Source: Burkholderia pyrrocinia (GTDB lineage Bacteria; Pseudomonadota; Gammaproteobacteria; Burkholderiales; Burkholderiaceae). From it: a stretch of 64,000 bases of DNA. The notes below the pieces were generated by a model. That model was not told the DNA's origin and searched no databases. It saw nothing but the letters and a program-made list of their open reading frames with translations. The DNA lies in the NCBI RefSeq assembly GCF_022809715.1, contig NZ_CP094460.1, positions 2,108,001 through 2,172,000 on the forward strand, written 5' to 3'. Made by a program: the position numbers and the translations under genes. Shown here piece after piece: positions 52,800 to 63,086 of this stretch. Every line of letters begins with the position of its first letter. The stretch's first letter is position 1.

Positions 52800-53717
52800 A
52801 TGAATCTTCGCAAACTGCAACATGTCATTGCACTCGCTCGATATCAGACCTTCAGTCGCGCCTGCGCGGAAGTGCATCTGAGTCAATCCGCGTTGTCCCG
52901 CAGCATCCAGTCGATCGAATCGGAGTTCGGATTTCCGTTGTTCGACCGTAGCGCACAAGGCATCGCGCTGACACCGTACGGCAAGGTATTCGTCGATCGC
53001 GCACGTCGGATCGATTTCGAGATGCGGGAACTCGTGCGCGATCTCGCGCTGCTCGAGCGCGGGGAGTTCGGCGAAATCTGCATTGGCTTGGGCGCGACGC
53101 CGGCCGCTTTGCTCAGACAACCCATTCTGACGTTCGGGGCCGTCAATGCGCCGAACGTACGAGTGGTGCTCAAGCGAGGCAATACCGCGGATCTGCTCGG
53201 CATGTTGATGGCGGAGCGCATCGACATGTTCGTCGGCGATATCGCGTCACTCACGGAGCAGCCGGAAATCGAGATCATGCCGCTACCGCGATGGCGGGCC
53301 GCGTTCTTTTGCAGCCGTACGCATCCCCTTGGCGGCATGGCGTGCGTATCGCCGGAGGCGCTGCTGAAATATCCGATCGGCAGCACGCACCTGTCGAGAT
53401 ATGCGCTCGACGACCTTCATCAGCATCTCGGATTTTCGATTGCAGACCGCATCAAGCTCCAGAGCGACGATTTCGGCGAACTGGAAGCGGCGGCCGCGGT
53501 GAGCGAAGTCGTCATTCTCGGCAGCCTTCCGGTTTTCGACGAAGCGGTCCGGGCGAACCGGCTGCATCAGATACCGCTCAATCCGCCGCTGGCCGGTTCG
53601 GCTCGTTTAGGGATCGTGGCGCTCGCGGGCAGGACCCCGTCGGTCACGATGGGCAGAATCAATGCGTTGGTGCGGGACGTGTTCAAGAAATTCTCGGAAG
53701 AATCGGCGACCAACTGA
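52800..53717 (+). CDS. LysR-family regulator of the amidohydrolase-symporter-porin unit
   Basis: 305 residues. HTH: LRKLQHVIALARYQTFSRACAEVHLSQSALSRSIQSIESEFG; effector domain: GEFGEICIGLGATPAALLRQPILTFGAVNAPNVRVVLKRG. It is in the same direction as, and downstream of, the unit it probably controls. T-N11-A boxes of one sequence type upstream of both the amidohydrolase and the porin are its best binding-site candidates. Confidence 0.83.
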   Translation: MNLRKLQHVIALARYQTFSRACAEVHLSQSALSRSIQSIESEFGFPLFDRSAQGIALTPYGKVFVDRARRIDFEMRELVRDLALLERGEFGEICIGLGATPAALLRQPILTFGAVNAPNVRVVLKRGNTADLLGMLMAERIDMFVGDIASLTEQPEIEIMPLPRWRAAFFCSRTHPLGGMACVSPEALLKYPIGSTHLSRYALDDLHQHLGFSIADRIKLQSDDFGELEAAAAVSEVVILGSLPVFDEAVRANRLHQIPLNPPLAGSARLGIVALAGRTPSVTMGRINALVRDVFKKFSEESATN

Positions 53718-53881
53718 CGTCGTGAGAGCGTGCGCACGCATGGAGCCAAGCCGGTCGCCATGCGCTTCCGAAAGCGAGACCCAGGGGACGACGACGTTCA
53801 GGCAATCGCCGCCGCCCGGGGGAACACGTGGGTGGTGGAGCACGAGTCGGCCGGCTTCGCAGGGTACGGGCCATGAACCTC

Positions 53882-54973
53882 TCAGAACCGCGTACTGAAC
53901 CCAATCCGCGCGATCGACTGCAGCGCGCCGCTCGACGCGCCGTTCGCATCCATCACGCCGTTGATCTGCGCGTTGCTGCCGCGGCTTGCGCGCTGATGCA
54001 CGCCCGCCACGTACACCATCGTGCGCTTCGACAGCCAGTACTGAACGGCCGCCAGGATCTGATGCGCATGCGCGTTGTCGAGCGTGTCGTTGCCCTTCAT
54101 GTACGTGTACGACGCGCCGACCACCCACGCAGGCGACGGATGCCACGCCGCGCCCGCTTCCGCCGACCAGACGCCCGCGCCGTTCTGCGCGTTGCGTACG
54201 GTTGTGAAGAGCGCCTTCCCCGTGACCGTGCCGAGCGTGTAGTGCACGCCCGCGCCCCAGTTGCGCACGCTGGTCGGCGTCATCCCGGCCGCCGCGCCGT
54301 ATTTCTGGTTCGTATAGGCCGCGCCCGCGCCGAACGGGCCGTTGTCGTAGCTCGCGCCGACGCTGACCGTGTTGTTCGCGCCGATCGACCCCGCGACGTT
54401 GCCGAAGCCGTACAGCGCGCCGAAGATCAGACCCGACAGCGACGGGCTCGTGTATTTGACGGAATTCGCGACGCGATTGCTGCCTGCGACGCGATCCCAG
54501 TCGAACGCGCCGGTCGGGTTGTTCGGCAGCGCGAGCTGGTCGAACGGCCCGTTGCGAAAACCGTACAGGCCGACGAGATCCTGCGCGATCTCGTTGCCGC
54601 TGGCGGCCAGCGCATCGACCATGAACTCGTACTGGTTGCCGAGCGTGAGCTTGCCGTAGCGATCGTTTTCGAGCCCGACGTAGGCTTGCCGCGCGAACAA
54701 CCCGCCGCCGATGATTGACCCATTGCCGAGCGAATACTGGTTGACGAGCCGGAAGATCGCGCGCGTGCCAGCGCCGAGATCCTCCTTGCCTTCGAAACCG
54801 AGCAGGTTCGGAAAGAAGATGTTGTCGTCGAATTTCGCGTTTCCGTGGCCGCCTTCGTTGCTGACATAGCTGATGCCGGCATCCATCAGCCCGAACATCG
54901 TCACGCTGCTCTGTGCGAACGACGCGGCCGGAATCGCACAGGCCACGAGTGCCAGAAGGGTCTTTTTCGTCAT
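53882..54973 (-). CDS. Outer-membrane porin, Gram-negative porin family
   Basis: 363 residues. Signal peptide MTKKTLLALVACAIPAASFAQ, then SSVTMFGLMDAGISYVSNEGG, and a terminal phenylalanine (RIGFSTRF). Strands such as FNPNLLGFEGKEDLGAGTRAIFRLVNQYSLG are typical of this porin family (here IFFPNLLG). It is last in a run of same-strand catabolic genes (cupin, MFS, ADH, SDR), 176 bp after the SDR, so it may have its own promoter while serving the same pathway. Confidence 0.88.
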   Translation of the reverse strand: MTKKTLLALVACAIPAASFAQSSVTMFGLMDAGISYVSNEGGHGNAKFDDNIFFPNLLGFEGKEDLGAGTRAIFRLVNQYSLGNGSIIGGGLFARQAYVGLENDRYGKLTLGNQYEFMVDALAASGNEIAQDLVGLYGFRNGPFDQLALPNNPTGAFDWDRVAGSNRVANSVKYTSPSLSGLIFGALYGFGNVAGSIGANNTVSVGASYDNGPFGAGAAYTNQKYGAAAGMTPTSVRNWGAGVHYTLGTVTGKALFTTVRNAQNGAGVWSAEAGAAWHPSPAWVVGASYTYMKGNDTLDNAHAHQILAAVQYWLSKRTMVYVAGVHQRASRGSNAQINGVMDANGASSGALQSIARIGFSTRF

Positions 54974-55149
54974 CTCCCGATGCTCCTCACATGTTTCCGA
55001 TCGAGTCGGATATTTTTGATTGGACTACTGATTGATATGAATAAGCCTGAACCGGGATGATTCCGATTCAGGTGCAACCGAAGGGGAATGGCCTGCGCAC
55101 GGCGCATCGGGAGCGACTGCCTGCCCGCCGACACGCCGTGCGCCGGGCG

Positions 55150-55872
55150 CTATACCGTCGAATACCCGCCGTCCACCGGCACGACCGCGCCGGTCACGAA
55201 CGACGCGCCGGGCGAGCACAGGAACAGGATCACTTCCGCGACTTCGTCGGCCGTACCCCAGCGCCCGAGCGGCGTGCGATCGAGGATCTGTCGCGAGGCC
55301 TGACTGTCGGCCATCAGCCCGCTGCTGAGCGGCGTGTCGATCCAGCCGGGCGCAACCGCGTTCACGCGGATGCCGCGCTCGGCCCACGCCTGCGCGAGCG
55401 AGCGCGTGAGCTGCGCGATGCCGCCCTTGCTCGCGCTGTACGCGGGCCGGTCCTTGCTGCCGAAGTACGTGTACATCGACGCGATGTTGACGATGCTGCC
55501 GCCGTGCGCCGACAGCGCCGGCAGCGCGGCGTCGGATGCACGCATCACCGACGTCAGGTTCACGTTCAGCACGAGCTCGAACTGGTCCATCCGGTATTCG
55601 TCCGCGTGCCGGCTGATGCCGACGCCGTTGACGAGCACGTCGAGCCGCGGCAGCGCGGCGATCTTGCGCGTCAGCGTATCGCTGTCGGTCACGTTCAGTT
55701 CGATGCACCGCATGCGCTCGTGCACGGGCGCATGCGGGCCGGTGGCGTCGAGCCCGAGCGCGACGACCGATGCGCCGGCTTGCGCGAACCGCCATGCGGT
55801 GCGCGCGCCGATGCCCGATGTGCCGCCCGTCACGACGACGGTCTTGCCTTCAAACGCCAACGGACGACTCAT
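55150..55872 (-). CDS. Short-chain dehydrogenase/reductase
   Basis: 240 residues. Classical SDR signatures: [19 protein letters not shown] at 14-32, [10 protein letters not shown] (NAG-like), the catalytic S-x11-Y-x3-K in [27 protein letters not shown], and [10 protein letters not shown]. The last base of its reading frame region overlaps the upstream ADH gene by 23 bp, so the two are coupled. Start at 55872 follows GGGAG. The substrate is probably a hydroxy or keto intermediate of the operon's pathway; not identifiable from sequence. Confidence 0.86.
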   Translation of the reverse strand: MSRPLAFEGKTVVVTGGTSGIGARTAWRFAQAGASVVALGLDATGPHAPVHERMRCIELNVTDSDTLTRKIAALPRLDVLVNGVGISRHADEYRMDQFELVLNVNLTSVMRASDAALPALSAHGGSIVNIASMYTYFGSKDRPAYSASKGGIAQLTRSLAQAWAERGIRVNAVAPGWIDTPLSSGLMADSQASRQILDRTPLGRWGTADEVAEVILFLCSPGASFVTGAVVPVDGGYSTV

Positions 55873-56971
55873 GCTCGATGCTCCCGACGGTGTGTGCGCG
55901 GCGGGCGCACCGCTGCGCGGGGGAAACCAGGATCTTGATCTGCGTGCGATCGGCGAGCAGCGCGTCGAAGCCGTCGGCGACGGCATCTTCGAGCGACACG
56001 GTGCGCGTGACGATCGACGTGAGGTCGAGCGCGCCCGACGCGACGATGCGCAGCAGGTCTTCGTATGCGTGCCGGTAGCCGACGCTCGCCGTGAAGGTCA
56101 GTTCGTCGTTGACCGCGCGGAACGCATCGAAGCCCGCATGCGGCATCAGGCCGACCATTACGACGCGGCCGCCCTTGCGCAGCGCCTGCATCGCCGCTTC
56201 GAACGTGGCGGGCAACCCGGCCGCCTCGAAGCTCGCATCGACGCCGAGCCCGCCCGATGCCTCGCGGATCGCGTCGCGCAGCACGGACGCGTCGAGCGAG
56301 CGCGCGTTGAACGTGTGCGTCGCACCGAGACGCGCGGCGGCCGCGAGGCGCTCGGGCGACACGTCGACCGCGACGATGGTCGTCGCGCCCTGCAGCTTCG
56401 CGAGCTGGATCAGCAGCAGGCCGATCGGCCCGAGCCCGAATACCGCGCAGGTGTCGCCGAGCCGGAGCTCGGCGCGGCGCAACGCATGCAGCGCGACGGC
56501 GGCGGGTTCCATCACGGCGGCCTGTTCGAGACTGACGCCGTCGGGCAGCCGATGCAGCATGTAGGCCGGCACGACCGCGAAATCGGCCATCCCGCCGTCG
56601 CCCATCAGGCCTGCGAAGCCCATCGACACGCACAGGTTGTACGACCCCGAGCGGCAATATGCGCATTGGTGGCAGCGATATTCGGGCTCGACGGCGACGC
56701 AGTCGCCCGGGTTCAGTGTCGTCACGCCCTCGCCGACTTCGACGACGGTGCCGCAGAACTCGTGGCCGAGCGTCAGCGGCGCGGTGCGCCGCGACAGCGG
56801 GTGCGGCGTGTCGACCGGAATCGCGTGCGGGCCGTCCGCGTATTCGTGCAGGTCGCTGCCGCAGATGCCGCAATACGCGACCGCGATGCGCACCTCGCCC
56901 GGCCCCGTGCGCGGCGTGTCGATTTCCACGAGACGGACGTCGCGCGGGCCATGCCATTGAAGTGCACGCAT
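55850..56971 (-). CDS. Zinc-dependent alcohol dehydrogenase (Tdh/butanediol dehydrogenase-like MDR)
   Basis: 373 residues. Catalytic-zinc ligands in [18 protein letters not shown] and [13 protein letters not shown]; structural-zinc cysteines in [17 protein letters not shown]; nucleotide site [17 protein letters not shown] near residue 180. Most like 2,3-butanediol/sorbitol-type medium-chain dehydrogenases. It starts 1 bp after the MFS gene and overlaps the SDR gene by 23 bp. The last 20 residues ([15 protein letters not shown] region) are unusual and arise from the overlapping end. Substrate unknown. Confidence 0.85.
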   Translation of the reverse strand: MRALQWHGPRDVRLVEIDTPRTGPGEVRIAVAYCGICGSDLHEYADGPHAIPVDTPHPLSRRTAPLTLGHEFCGTVVEVGEGVTTLNPGDCVAVEPEYRCHQCAYCRSGSYNLCVSMGFAGLMGDGGMADFAVVPAYMLHRLPDGVSLEQAAVMEPAAVALHALRRAELRLGDTCAVFGLGPIGLLLIQLAKLQGATTIVAVDVSPERLAAAARLGATHTFNARSLDASVLRDAIREASGGLGVDASFEAAGLPATFEAAMQALRKGGRVVMVGLMPHAGFDAFRAVNDELTFTASVGYRHAYEDLLRIVASGALDLTSIVTRTVSLEDAVADGFDALLADRTQIKILVSPAQRCARRAHTVGSIEHESSVGV

Positions 56972-56972
56972 G

Positions 56973-58277
56973 TCAGCGTCCTCCGAGGTTCTGCGTATCG
57001 AGACGGTTCGCGGCGGCGCCGGCGGGTGCGCGCTTGCGCAGCACGGCGGGCGCGGTTTCGACGAGGCCGAACGACAGCACGCACGCGAGAATCGCGCCGG
57101 TTGCCGACGTCCACATCGCGAACTGCAGGCCGTAGCGGTCGGCCGCGAAGCCGGCGACGGTCGGCGCGACGAAGCCGCCGATCAGCTCGCCGGCGCCCAT
57201 GATCAGCCCGAGCGCGCTGGCGATCGCGCGCGGTGGCACCGTTTCGGCCGGGATCGTCGCCATGAACAGCGTGAAGCAGCCAAGGCCCGTGTAGGTCGCG
57301 AGCACGAGCGCGCAGAGCGCCCACAGCGAATTCGCGTGAATCATCGCGACCGGGCACGCGGCGGCGACCAGCGCGAACACGATCATCGTCGGCCTGCGGC
57401 CGATCCGGTCGGAGATCGCCGGCACCGCGAAGCCCCAGAACACCCATGCGGCGCCGAGGCAGGTCATCACGACGCCCATGTCGGACGGCGAAAGATGGCG
57501 GCTGTCGACGAGGAAGACCGGCGCGAACGAGATGATCACGACGAACCACGTGAGGAAGAAGCAACTGATCAACACGCAGAGCAGGATGTTGCGTTCCTTC
57601 AGCAGCGCCCAGCGGCTGACGGCCGCGCCGCCCGCCGCTGCCGCGCCGACGGTGTCGGCCTGCGCATGCCGTGCGCCGCCGGGCGGCATTTCGCGAACCC
57701 AGCGCCAGATGCAGAAGGCGATCAGGAAGCCCGGAATACACGATACGTAGAACGCCTCGCGCCAGCCGTACGCGGTTGCGATGCCGATCACGACCGGCGG
57801 GCCGATCATCGCGCCGAGCAGGCCGGCGGCCGAGCCTTGCAGAAGGCCCATGTTCAGCCCGCGGCGGCTCGGCGTCGAACTCTCGACCATCAGCGACTGC
57901 GACAGCGGCAGCACGGGGCCTTCGGCGATGCCCATCAGCGCACGGAATGCGATCAGGCTCGCGAAGCCGCCGACGAACCCCGACAGCGCCGAGCACACGG
58001 AAAAGCCAAGCACGGCCGCGATCAGCAGCGGCTTGCGCGTGCCGCGCGCGTCGGACCACGCACCGGTCGCGGCACCGGACAGCGCCCACGTGAGCGCGAG
58101 CGCGGACGACACCATGCCGAGCTGCGCATTCGTCAGGTGCAGTTCGGCCGACATGAACGGGAACAGGAACGACAGCGCGAGGCGGTCGAAGAACACGAAG
58201 CCGAACGTCATGAACAGGATCAGCAGCAGCCTGTTCTCGTACGTCCATGCGAGTTTGGGGGAAGGGTGGGATGTCAT
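56973..58277 (-). CDS. Major facilitator superfamily transporter
   Basis: 434 residues with twelve helices in two halves. The cytoplasmic loop signatures are GAWSDARGTRKPLL and AISDRIGRRPTMIVF. The N half (FFDRLALSFLFPFMSAELHLTNAQLGMVSSAL) resembles anion:cation symporters that take up organic acids and aromatic compounds. It is 18 bp after the cupin gene and 1 bp before the ADH gene. It probably imports the operon substrate. Confidence 0.86.
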   Translation of the reverse strand: MTSHPSPKLAWTYENRLLLILFMTFGFVFFDRLALSFLFPFMSAELHLTNAQLGMVSSALALTWALSGAATGAWSDARGTRKPLLIAAVLGFSVCSALSGFVGGFASLIAFRALMGIAEGPVLPLSQSLMVESSTPSRRGLNMGLLQGSAAGLLGAMIGPPVVIGIATAYGWREAFYVSCIPGFLIAFCIWRWVREMPPGGARHAQADTVGAAAAGGAAVSRWALLKERNILLCVLISCFFLTWFVVIISFAPVFLVDSRHLSPSDMGVVMTCLGAAWVFWGFAVPAISDRIGRRPTMIVFALVAAACPVAMIHANSLWALCALVLATYTGLGCFTLFMATIPAETVPPRAIASALGLIMGAGELIGGFVAPTVAGFAADRYGLQFAMWTSATGAILACVLSFGLVETAPAVLRKRAPAGAAANRLDTQNLGGR

Positions 58278-58295
58278 GGCGGGCCCCGTCGCGCG

Positions 58296-58829
58296 TCAGC
58301 GGAACAGCTTCTCGATCGCTGGCGCGCCGAGGCCGACCTTCTCGTAATGCGCCTTGCACATCGCGATGTACGAATGCACGTCGAAATAGCCGTCGGGGTT
58401 GCCTTCTTCGTCGAGCCAGATCAGCGGGCCCTTGACGATGAAGAACGCGCGCATCGGCTCGGGGTGATCGAACGCGACGAGCGTGTGGCCTTCGCCCGGC
58501 GTCTCGTACACGAAATCGCCCTTCGTCGCGGTCCATTCGTGCTCCAGATAGCCCCATTTGCCGGACAGCGTGTACGCGAATACCTCGTGCGGGTGATAGT
58601 GCCGGTTCACGAGCCCCGCTTCCTTCGCCATCAGGATGTCGCACCATTTGTTCTGCGACGGCGAGATCCACAGCGGCCGCGACGAAACCGTTTCGGTGAA
58701 CGGAACGTAATAGCGCTCGTCGTCGGTGGCCGCGTTCGCGATGTAGGCTTCCGGCAGCGCATCGGGCTTGAACGGATTGGCAATCGGCGGGATGTTTTGC
58801 CAGAATTCGGCTACGGCTTTGTCGACCAC
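58296..58829 (-). CDS. Cupin protein, 2,4'-dihydroxyacetophenone dioxygenase family
   Basis: 177 residues. GTG start at 58829 is set by AAGGAG eight bases earlier. The cupin metal site is visible (LVNRHYHPHEVFAYTLSGKWGYLEHEW, then GDFVYETPGEGHTLV), and the overall sequence is of the type annotated as 2,4'-dihydroxyacetophenone dioxygenase, an iron enzyme cleaving a C-C bond next to a ketone. It is the first gene of the MFS-ADH-SDR-porin operon and faces an AraC regulator 184 bp away. The real substrate may differ. Confidence 0.75.
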   Translation of the reverse strand: MVDKAVAEFWQNIPPIANPFKPDALPEAYIANAATDDERYYVPFTETVSSRPLWISPSQNKWCDILMAKEAGLVNRHYHPHEVFAYTLSGKWGYLEHEWTATKGDFVYETPGEGHTLVAFDHPEPMRAFFIVKGPLIWLDEEGNPDGYFDVHSYIAMCKAHYEKVGLGAPAIEKLFR

Positions 58830-59013
58830 GGTTCGTCTCCTTGTGTTTGGATGTCGTGGGCTCGACTTTAGCCAGCCGGTGCGCGCCGCTCTTGACTGGG
58901 CTGGACGAATTGCTTGATCGGGCCGGACATCGCACCGCACGACGTTTAAACGATCCATCCCCCAATTCCGCAATGCATGCCGCTCCGGACGACGGGCGCC
59001 AGCAGGAGGCGAC

Positions 59014-59994
59014 GTGACGAATTCGACCGTTTTTTCACGCACGCGAGGCTCGACGGCCGACGTGCCGGCGCGCGACAGGATGGCGTACTGGGATGCGTTC
59101 AACGCGGCGACGCTGGTCGGCCTGCGCTGCTCGTCGCTGTCGCCGGCCGGGCTCGAAGTCGAGAAGACCGACATCGCGCTGCCGGGCCTCGGCATCGCCG
59201 ACATCAGCGGCCAGGATCACGTGATCGAGCGCAGCCCCGCGTTGGTGCGCCAACTGCCGAAGGAATCGCTGTTCGCGTGCCAGATCCTGAGCGGGCGCGC
59301 GTATTTCATCCAGCGTGACCGGTGCCTGCTCGCGGAAGCCGGCGACGTCGTCGTCTACGACACGCGCGTGCCATATCTGTTCGGATTCCTGACGCCGATG
59401 CGGCAGCTGCTGATCGATGTCCCGATCGCGACGTTCGACGACCGGCTCGACGCGGAGCTGGCGGCGCTGCCGCTGCGGATCGCGCCGAAGCCGGGCGCGG
59501 GTGCGATGCTCGGCGCGACGCTGAGGGCGAGCGTCGAGCGCTTCATGAAGGATCCGGTCGAGTGCGATGCCGCGCGCTTTGCCGAGCGCACGCGCACGCT
59601 GGTCGCGGAACTGATCGACACGGAAGTGAACGGTGCGGGCGCATCGCGTGCTTCGCTGTCGTACCTGCTGACCGCGAAGCAGTACATCGCGACGCATCTC
59701 GGCGAGCCGGAGCTCGGGCCGCAGGCGGTTGCCGACGCGGTCGGGCTGTCGCTGCGTCATCTCGGCCGGCTCTTTGCGGCCGAAGGCGAGTCGATCACGC
59801 AGCACATCTGGTCGGAACGGCTGGCGCACGCGCATCGCGAGCTGACGGATGCGCGGCTGCGCAAGACGAGCGTCGGCGAGATCGCGTTTCGCTGGGGGTT
59901 CTCGAGCCAGGCGCATTTCAGCCGCGCGATTCGCGAGCGCTACGGCGCGTCGCCGATGGCGCTGCGCGATGCGGCGCCGCGCGGCGCCGTTTAG
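59014..59994 (+). CDS. AraC-family regulator of the cupin-MFS-ADH-SDR operon
   Basis: 326 residues starting with GTG (59014) after AGGAGG at 59003-59008. The N-terminal 200 residues are an AraC/XylS-type effector half similar to those of the NahR-unrelated, aromatic-sensing AraC group (WDAFNAATLVGLRCSSLSPAGLEVEKTDIALPGLGIADISG). The C-terminal double HTH is clear (LLTAKQYIATHLGEPELGPQAVADAVGLSLRHLGRLF and GFSSQAHFSRAIRERYGASPM). Divergent from the cupin operon, which it should activate. Confidence 0.85.
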   Translation: MTNSTVFSRTRGSTADVPARDRMAYWDAFNAATLVGLRCSSLSPAGLEVEKTDIALPGLGIADISGQDHVIERSPALVRQLPKESLFACQILSGRAYFIQRDRCLLAEAGDVVVYDTRVPYLFGFLTPMRQLLIDVPIATFDDRLDAELAALPLRIAPKPGAGAMLGATLRASVERFMKDPVECDAARFAERTRTLVAELIDTEVNGAGASRASLSYLLTAKQYIATHLGEPELGPQAVADAVGLSLRHLGRLFAAEGESITQHIWSERLAHAHRELTDARLRKTSVGEIAFRWGFSSQAHFSRAIRERYGASPMALRDAAPRGAV

Positions 59995-60071
59995 CGGAGC
60001 GCGGATGACGCAGGCCGATCGCGGAACCGCAAGACCGCGCGATTCGATCGACCGGCCTGCCGCCCACGACG

Positions 60072-61019
60072 TCAGGTTGCGCTGGCCTCGTCGATCTGGC
60101 GGATGTCGTCCTGATCGAGCCGGATGCGGATCGCTTCGCCGAGCAATGCGAGCTGCGCGAGCGACGTCGCGCTCGCGATCGGCGCGGTGATCGTCGGCCG
60201 CGCGATCTGCCACGCGAGCGCGATTGCGGCCGGCTGCGTGCCGTGCTTCGCCGACACGGCGTCGAGCGCGGCGAGAATGCGCAGGCCGCGTTCGTCGAGA
60301 TAACCGGCGACGCGATCGCCGCGCACGCTCTTCTTCAGGTCGGCCTCGCTGCGGTACTTGCCCGACAGGAAACCGCTCGCGAGCGCGTAATAGTTGACGA
60401 CGCCGAGCTTCAGGTCGCGCACGACCGGCTCGAGATCGCGTTCGTAGTCGGCGCGGTCGATCAGGTTGTATTCGGGCTGGATGACCTGGTACGCGGGCAG
60501 GCCGTCGCGCTTGCTGATGTCGGCGGCTTCGCGCAGGCGCGCGCCGCTGTAGTTCGATGCACCGATGATGCGCACCTTGCCCGCGTCGATCAGCGTCTGG
60601 TATGCGCCGAGCGTTTCCTCGAGCGGGGCCGTATCGGCGAGGTCGCGGTGCGAGAAATACAGGTCGATGTAGTCGGTCTGCAGGCGGCGCAGCGAATCGT
60701 CGGCGGCCTGCAGGATGTTGTCTTTCGTCAGGCCCGCGCGTGTCGAAAGCAGGCCGACCTTGGTCGCGATCACGACCTGCTCGCGCTTGCCGGAACGCTT
60801 GAGCCACTTGCCGATGATCGTTTCCGATTCGCCGCCGCTGTTGCCGGGCGCCCAGGCCGAATAGACGTCGGCCGTGTCGATGAAGTTGATGCCGATGTCG
60901 GCGAGCGCGTCGAGCAGCGAAAACGACGCGTTTTCGTCGACGGTCCAGCCGAAGACGTTGCCGCCGAACGCGAGCGGCGAAACCTGGATGTTCGACGTGC
61001 CGAGAGTGCGTAGTGCCAT
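60072..61019 (-). CDS. Aldo/keto reductase
   Basis: 315 residues of the AKR (beta/alpha)8 family. The active-site residues are seen as FIDTADVYSAW (Asp, Tyr), IATKVG (Lys) and LYFSHRD (His). The start MALRTLGTSNIQVSPLAFGGNVFGW is the family opening. GGAGCAGAAC is before the ATG at 61019. It stands alone beyond the AraC gene, so it may reduce an aldehyde in general detoxification rather than belong to the catabolic operon. Confidence 0.87.
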   Translation of the reverse strand: MALRTLGTSNIQVSPLAFGGNVFGWTVDENASFSLLDALADIGINFIDTADVYSAWAPGNSGGESETIIGKWLKRSGKREQVVIATKVGLLSTRAGLTKDNILQAADDSLRRLQTDYIDLYFSHRDLADTAPLEETLGAYQTLIDAGKVRIIGASNYSGARLREAADISKRDGLPAYQVIQPEYNLIDRADYERDLEPVVRDLKLGVVNYYALASGFLSGKYRSEADLKKSVRGDRVAGYLDERGLRILAALDAVSAKHGTQPAAIALAWQIARPTITAPIASATSLAQLALLGEAIRIRLDQDDIRQIDEASAT

Positions 61020-61405
61020 GTTCTGCTCCGATATCGGTGGGGTGACGGGATTGAACTGAGCGATTGGCCAGGTCGAGCGCGACGAGACGGCGGGGTGCGC
61101 GGTGCGGTTCCGCCGTTGTCGCAGGACACCGGTCATTCTCTCCGATCGATCGGATTCGTGCAGGCGGCGTGTCGCCGCGATGATGGACGGCTTGGGACAG
61201 ATGACGGACGCATCGTCCGTCACGTTGGCGGTCCGTACGGCTGCGTTGGATCCGGAGCTGAATTTCGCGGCGGCGATGCGCTGCGGGAAGCGAGATGCCG
61301 TGTCGGCGGAAGCGGGCGGGGGCGGGAGGGACGGATGCCCCGACGTTGCGCCGGAGCGGATCGGCAGACGGGCGGCAAGCAGCCGCCCGTGCGACGGCGA
61401 GTCGG
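61020..61405. other. Intergenic region, nothing recognised
   Basis: 386 bp between the aldo/keto reductase start and the end of argO. GC-rich; I see no gene, repeat or clear terminator in it. Confidence 0.45.
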
Positions 61406-62026
61406 TCAGCGCAACTGCACAGCCGCGAGAAACAGCACCATGCTGCCGATCGCGCCATCCAGCACGCGCCACGCAACGGCCTTGCGGAACCACGGCGCCA
61501 GCAATCGCGCACCGTAGCCGAGCCCGAGAAACCACACGACGCTGACCGCCATCGCGCCGATCGCGAACGCGAGCCGTGCGCCTTCCGGCTCGCGCGCGCC
61601 GGCCGTGCCGATCAGCAGGAACGTGTCGAGATATACGTGCGGGTTGAGCCACGTGAACGCGAGCGTCATCAGCACGATCGCGAGCCCGCTCTGCGGCGGC
61701 GGCGCGACCGCGTCGCCGCGCACGTCGAGCGTTGCGTGGCCCGGCTTGAACGCGCGGCGCAGCGCGTTGATGCCGAACCATGCGAGATACGCGAGGCCGA
61801 CGTACAGCACCGCGTGGACGAAAGTCGGATACCGCTCGACCAGCACCGATGCGCCGCCGACGCCGGCGCCGATCAGGATCATGTCGGATAGCGCGCACAG
61901 CAGCACGATCTTGCCGACATGCGAGCGCATGATGCCTTGGCGGAGTACGAACGCGTTCTGCGCGCCGATGGTGACGATGAGCGACGCGCACAGTGCGGCG
62001 CCGTGGGAAAAAGCGAGCCAGTTCAT
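61406..62026 (-). CDS. argO: LysE/ArgO-family basic amino acid exporter
   Basis: 206 residues, six-helix LysE-type translocator. The first helix carries the conserved GAQNAFVLRQG, and NPHVYLDTFLLIG later is the LysE signature. It exports arginine and perhaps lysine or toxic analogues. It is divergent from an ArgP-type LysR gene with 118 bp between, the standard pair, so expression should be induced by ArgP with arginine. Confidence 0.92.
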   Translation of the reverse strand: MNWLAFSHGAALCASLIVTIGAQNAFVLRQGIMRSHVGKIVLLCALSDMILIGAGVGGASVLVERYPTFVHAVLYVGLAYLAWFGINALRRAFKPGHATLDVRGDAVAPPPQSGLAIVLMTLAFTWLNPHVYLDTFLLIGTAGAREPEGARLAFAIGAMAVSVVWFLGLGYGARLLAPWFRKAVAWRVLDGAIGSMVLFLAAVQLR

Positions 62027-62144
62027 GGTGGTGACAGCGGTAGACGCAGTGGAAGCAGTAGACGGATGAATCGGGTAGCGCTAGTCTGCGGTCAGCATGA
62101 AAATAAGAGAAGCTAATTCACCTAATGCGGATTAAGGAAATCTA

Positions 62145-63038
62145 ATGCTCGACTACGCCCTGCTCGATGCCCTCGCGGCCGTGATCCGGTACGGCTCGTT
62201 CGAGCGCGCGGCCAAGGAGCTGAACGTCACGCCGTCGGCGGTGTCGCAGCGCGTGAAGCTGCTGGAGGAGCGTGTCGGCAGCGTGCTGGTCAAGCGCGGG
62301 CAGCCGTGCGTCGCGACGACGTCGGGCGCGCTGCTGTGCCGGCATACCGAGCGCGTGCAACTGCTCGAGGCCGAACTGGGCGGCCGGATGCCGGCGCTGC
62401 CGGGCCAGATCGCGGGCGCATGGCCGATGTTGCGCGTGGCCGTCAACGACGACAGCGTCGCGACGTGGTTCATCGACGCGGTGGGGCCGTTCTGCACGGA
62501 GCGCGAAACGTTGCTCGACCTCGTGATCGACGACCAGGACTACACGGCCGCGCGCATCCGCGACGGCAGCGTGCAGGGCGCCGTGACCGCGCAGGCCGAG
62601 CCGATCCAGGGATGCCGGTCGGAGCGGCTCGGGCGGATCCGCTATCGCGCGGTGTGCTCGCCGGCGTTTTACGAACGCTATTTCGGCGCGGGCATCACGC
62701 GCGATGCGCTGCGTCGCGCGCCGTGCGTGATGTTCAATCCGAAGGACGGGCTGCAGGCGCGTTTCATCCGGCGCGTGACGCGCGCGGATCTCGATCCGCC
62801 GCAGCACTGGATACCGCACGTCGCGGGCTATCTGCGCGCATGCGAAACGGGATTGGGATGGGGGATGTGCCCGGACCGGATGGTCGACCGCCAGCTGGCG
62901 GCGGGCGAACTGGTCGACATGTCGCGCGGGCGCACCGTCGACATCGATCTTTACTGGCAGAGCTGGCGTCTGTCGATCGGCTGGCTCGACGATTTCAGCG
63001 CGGCGCTGAAGGCGCGCGCCGCGCTGTTTCTCGATTGA
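62145..63038 (+). CDS. argP: ArgP/IciA-family LysR regulator
   Basis: 297 residues. HTH: LLDALAAVIRYGSFERAAKELNVTPSAVSQRVKLLEERVG; the effector half includes PMLRVAVNDDSVATWF, and the CETGLGWGMCP stretch is typical of ArgP. It binds arginine or lysine and controls the divergent argO. The spacer (62027-62144) is AT-rich near 62100-62140 and should hold the ArgP site; I could not define it exactly. Confidence 0.9.
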   Translation: MLDYALLDALAAVIRYGSFERAAKELNVTPSAVSQRVKLLEERVGSVLVKRGQPCVATTSGALLCRHTERVQLLEAELGGRMPALPGQIAGAWPMLRVAVNDDSVATWFIDAVGPFCTERETLLDLVIDDQDYTAARIRDGSVQGAVTAQAEPIQGCRSERLGRIRYRAVCSPAFYERYFGAGITRDALRRAPCVMFNPKDGLQARFIRRVTRADLDPPQHWIPHVAGYLRACETGLGWGMCPDRMVDRQLAAGELVDMSRGRTVDIDLYWQSWRLSIGWLDDFSAALKARAALFLD

Positions 63039-63086
63039 TCGGTAACGTCACACGGGCGGCGCGCGAGATGCGTGCACCGTGCGGGA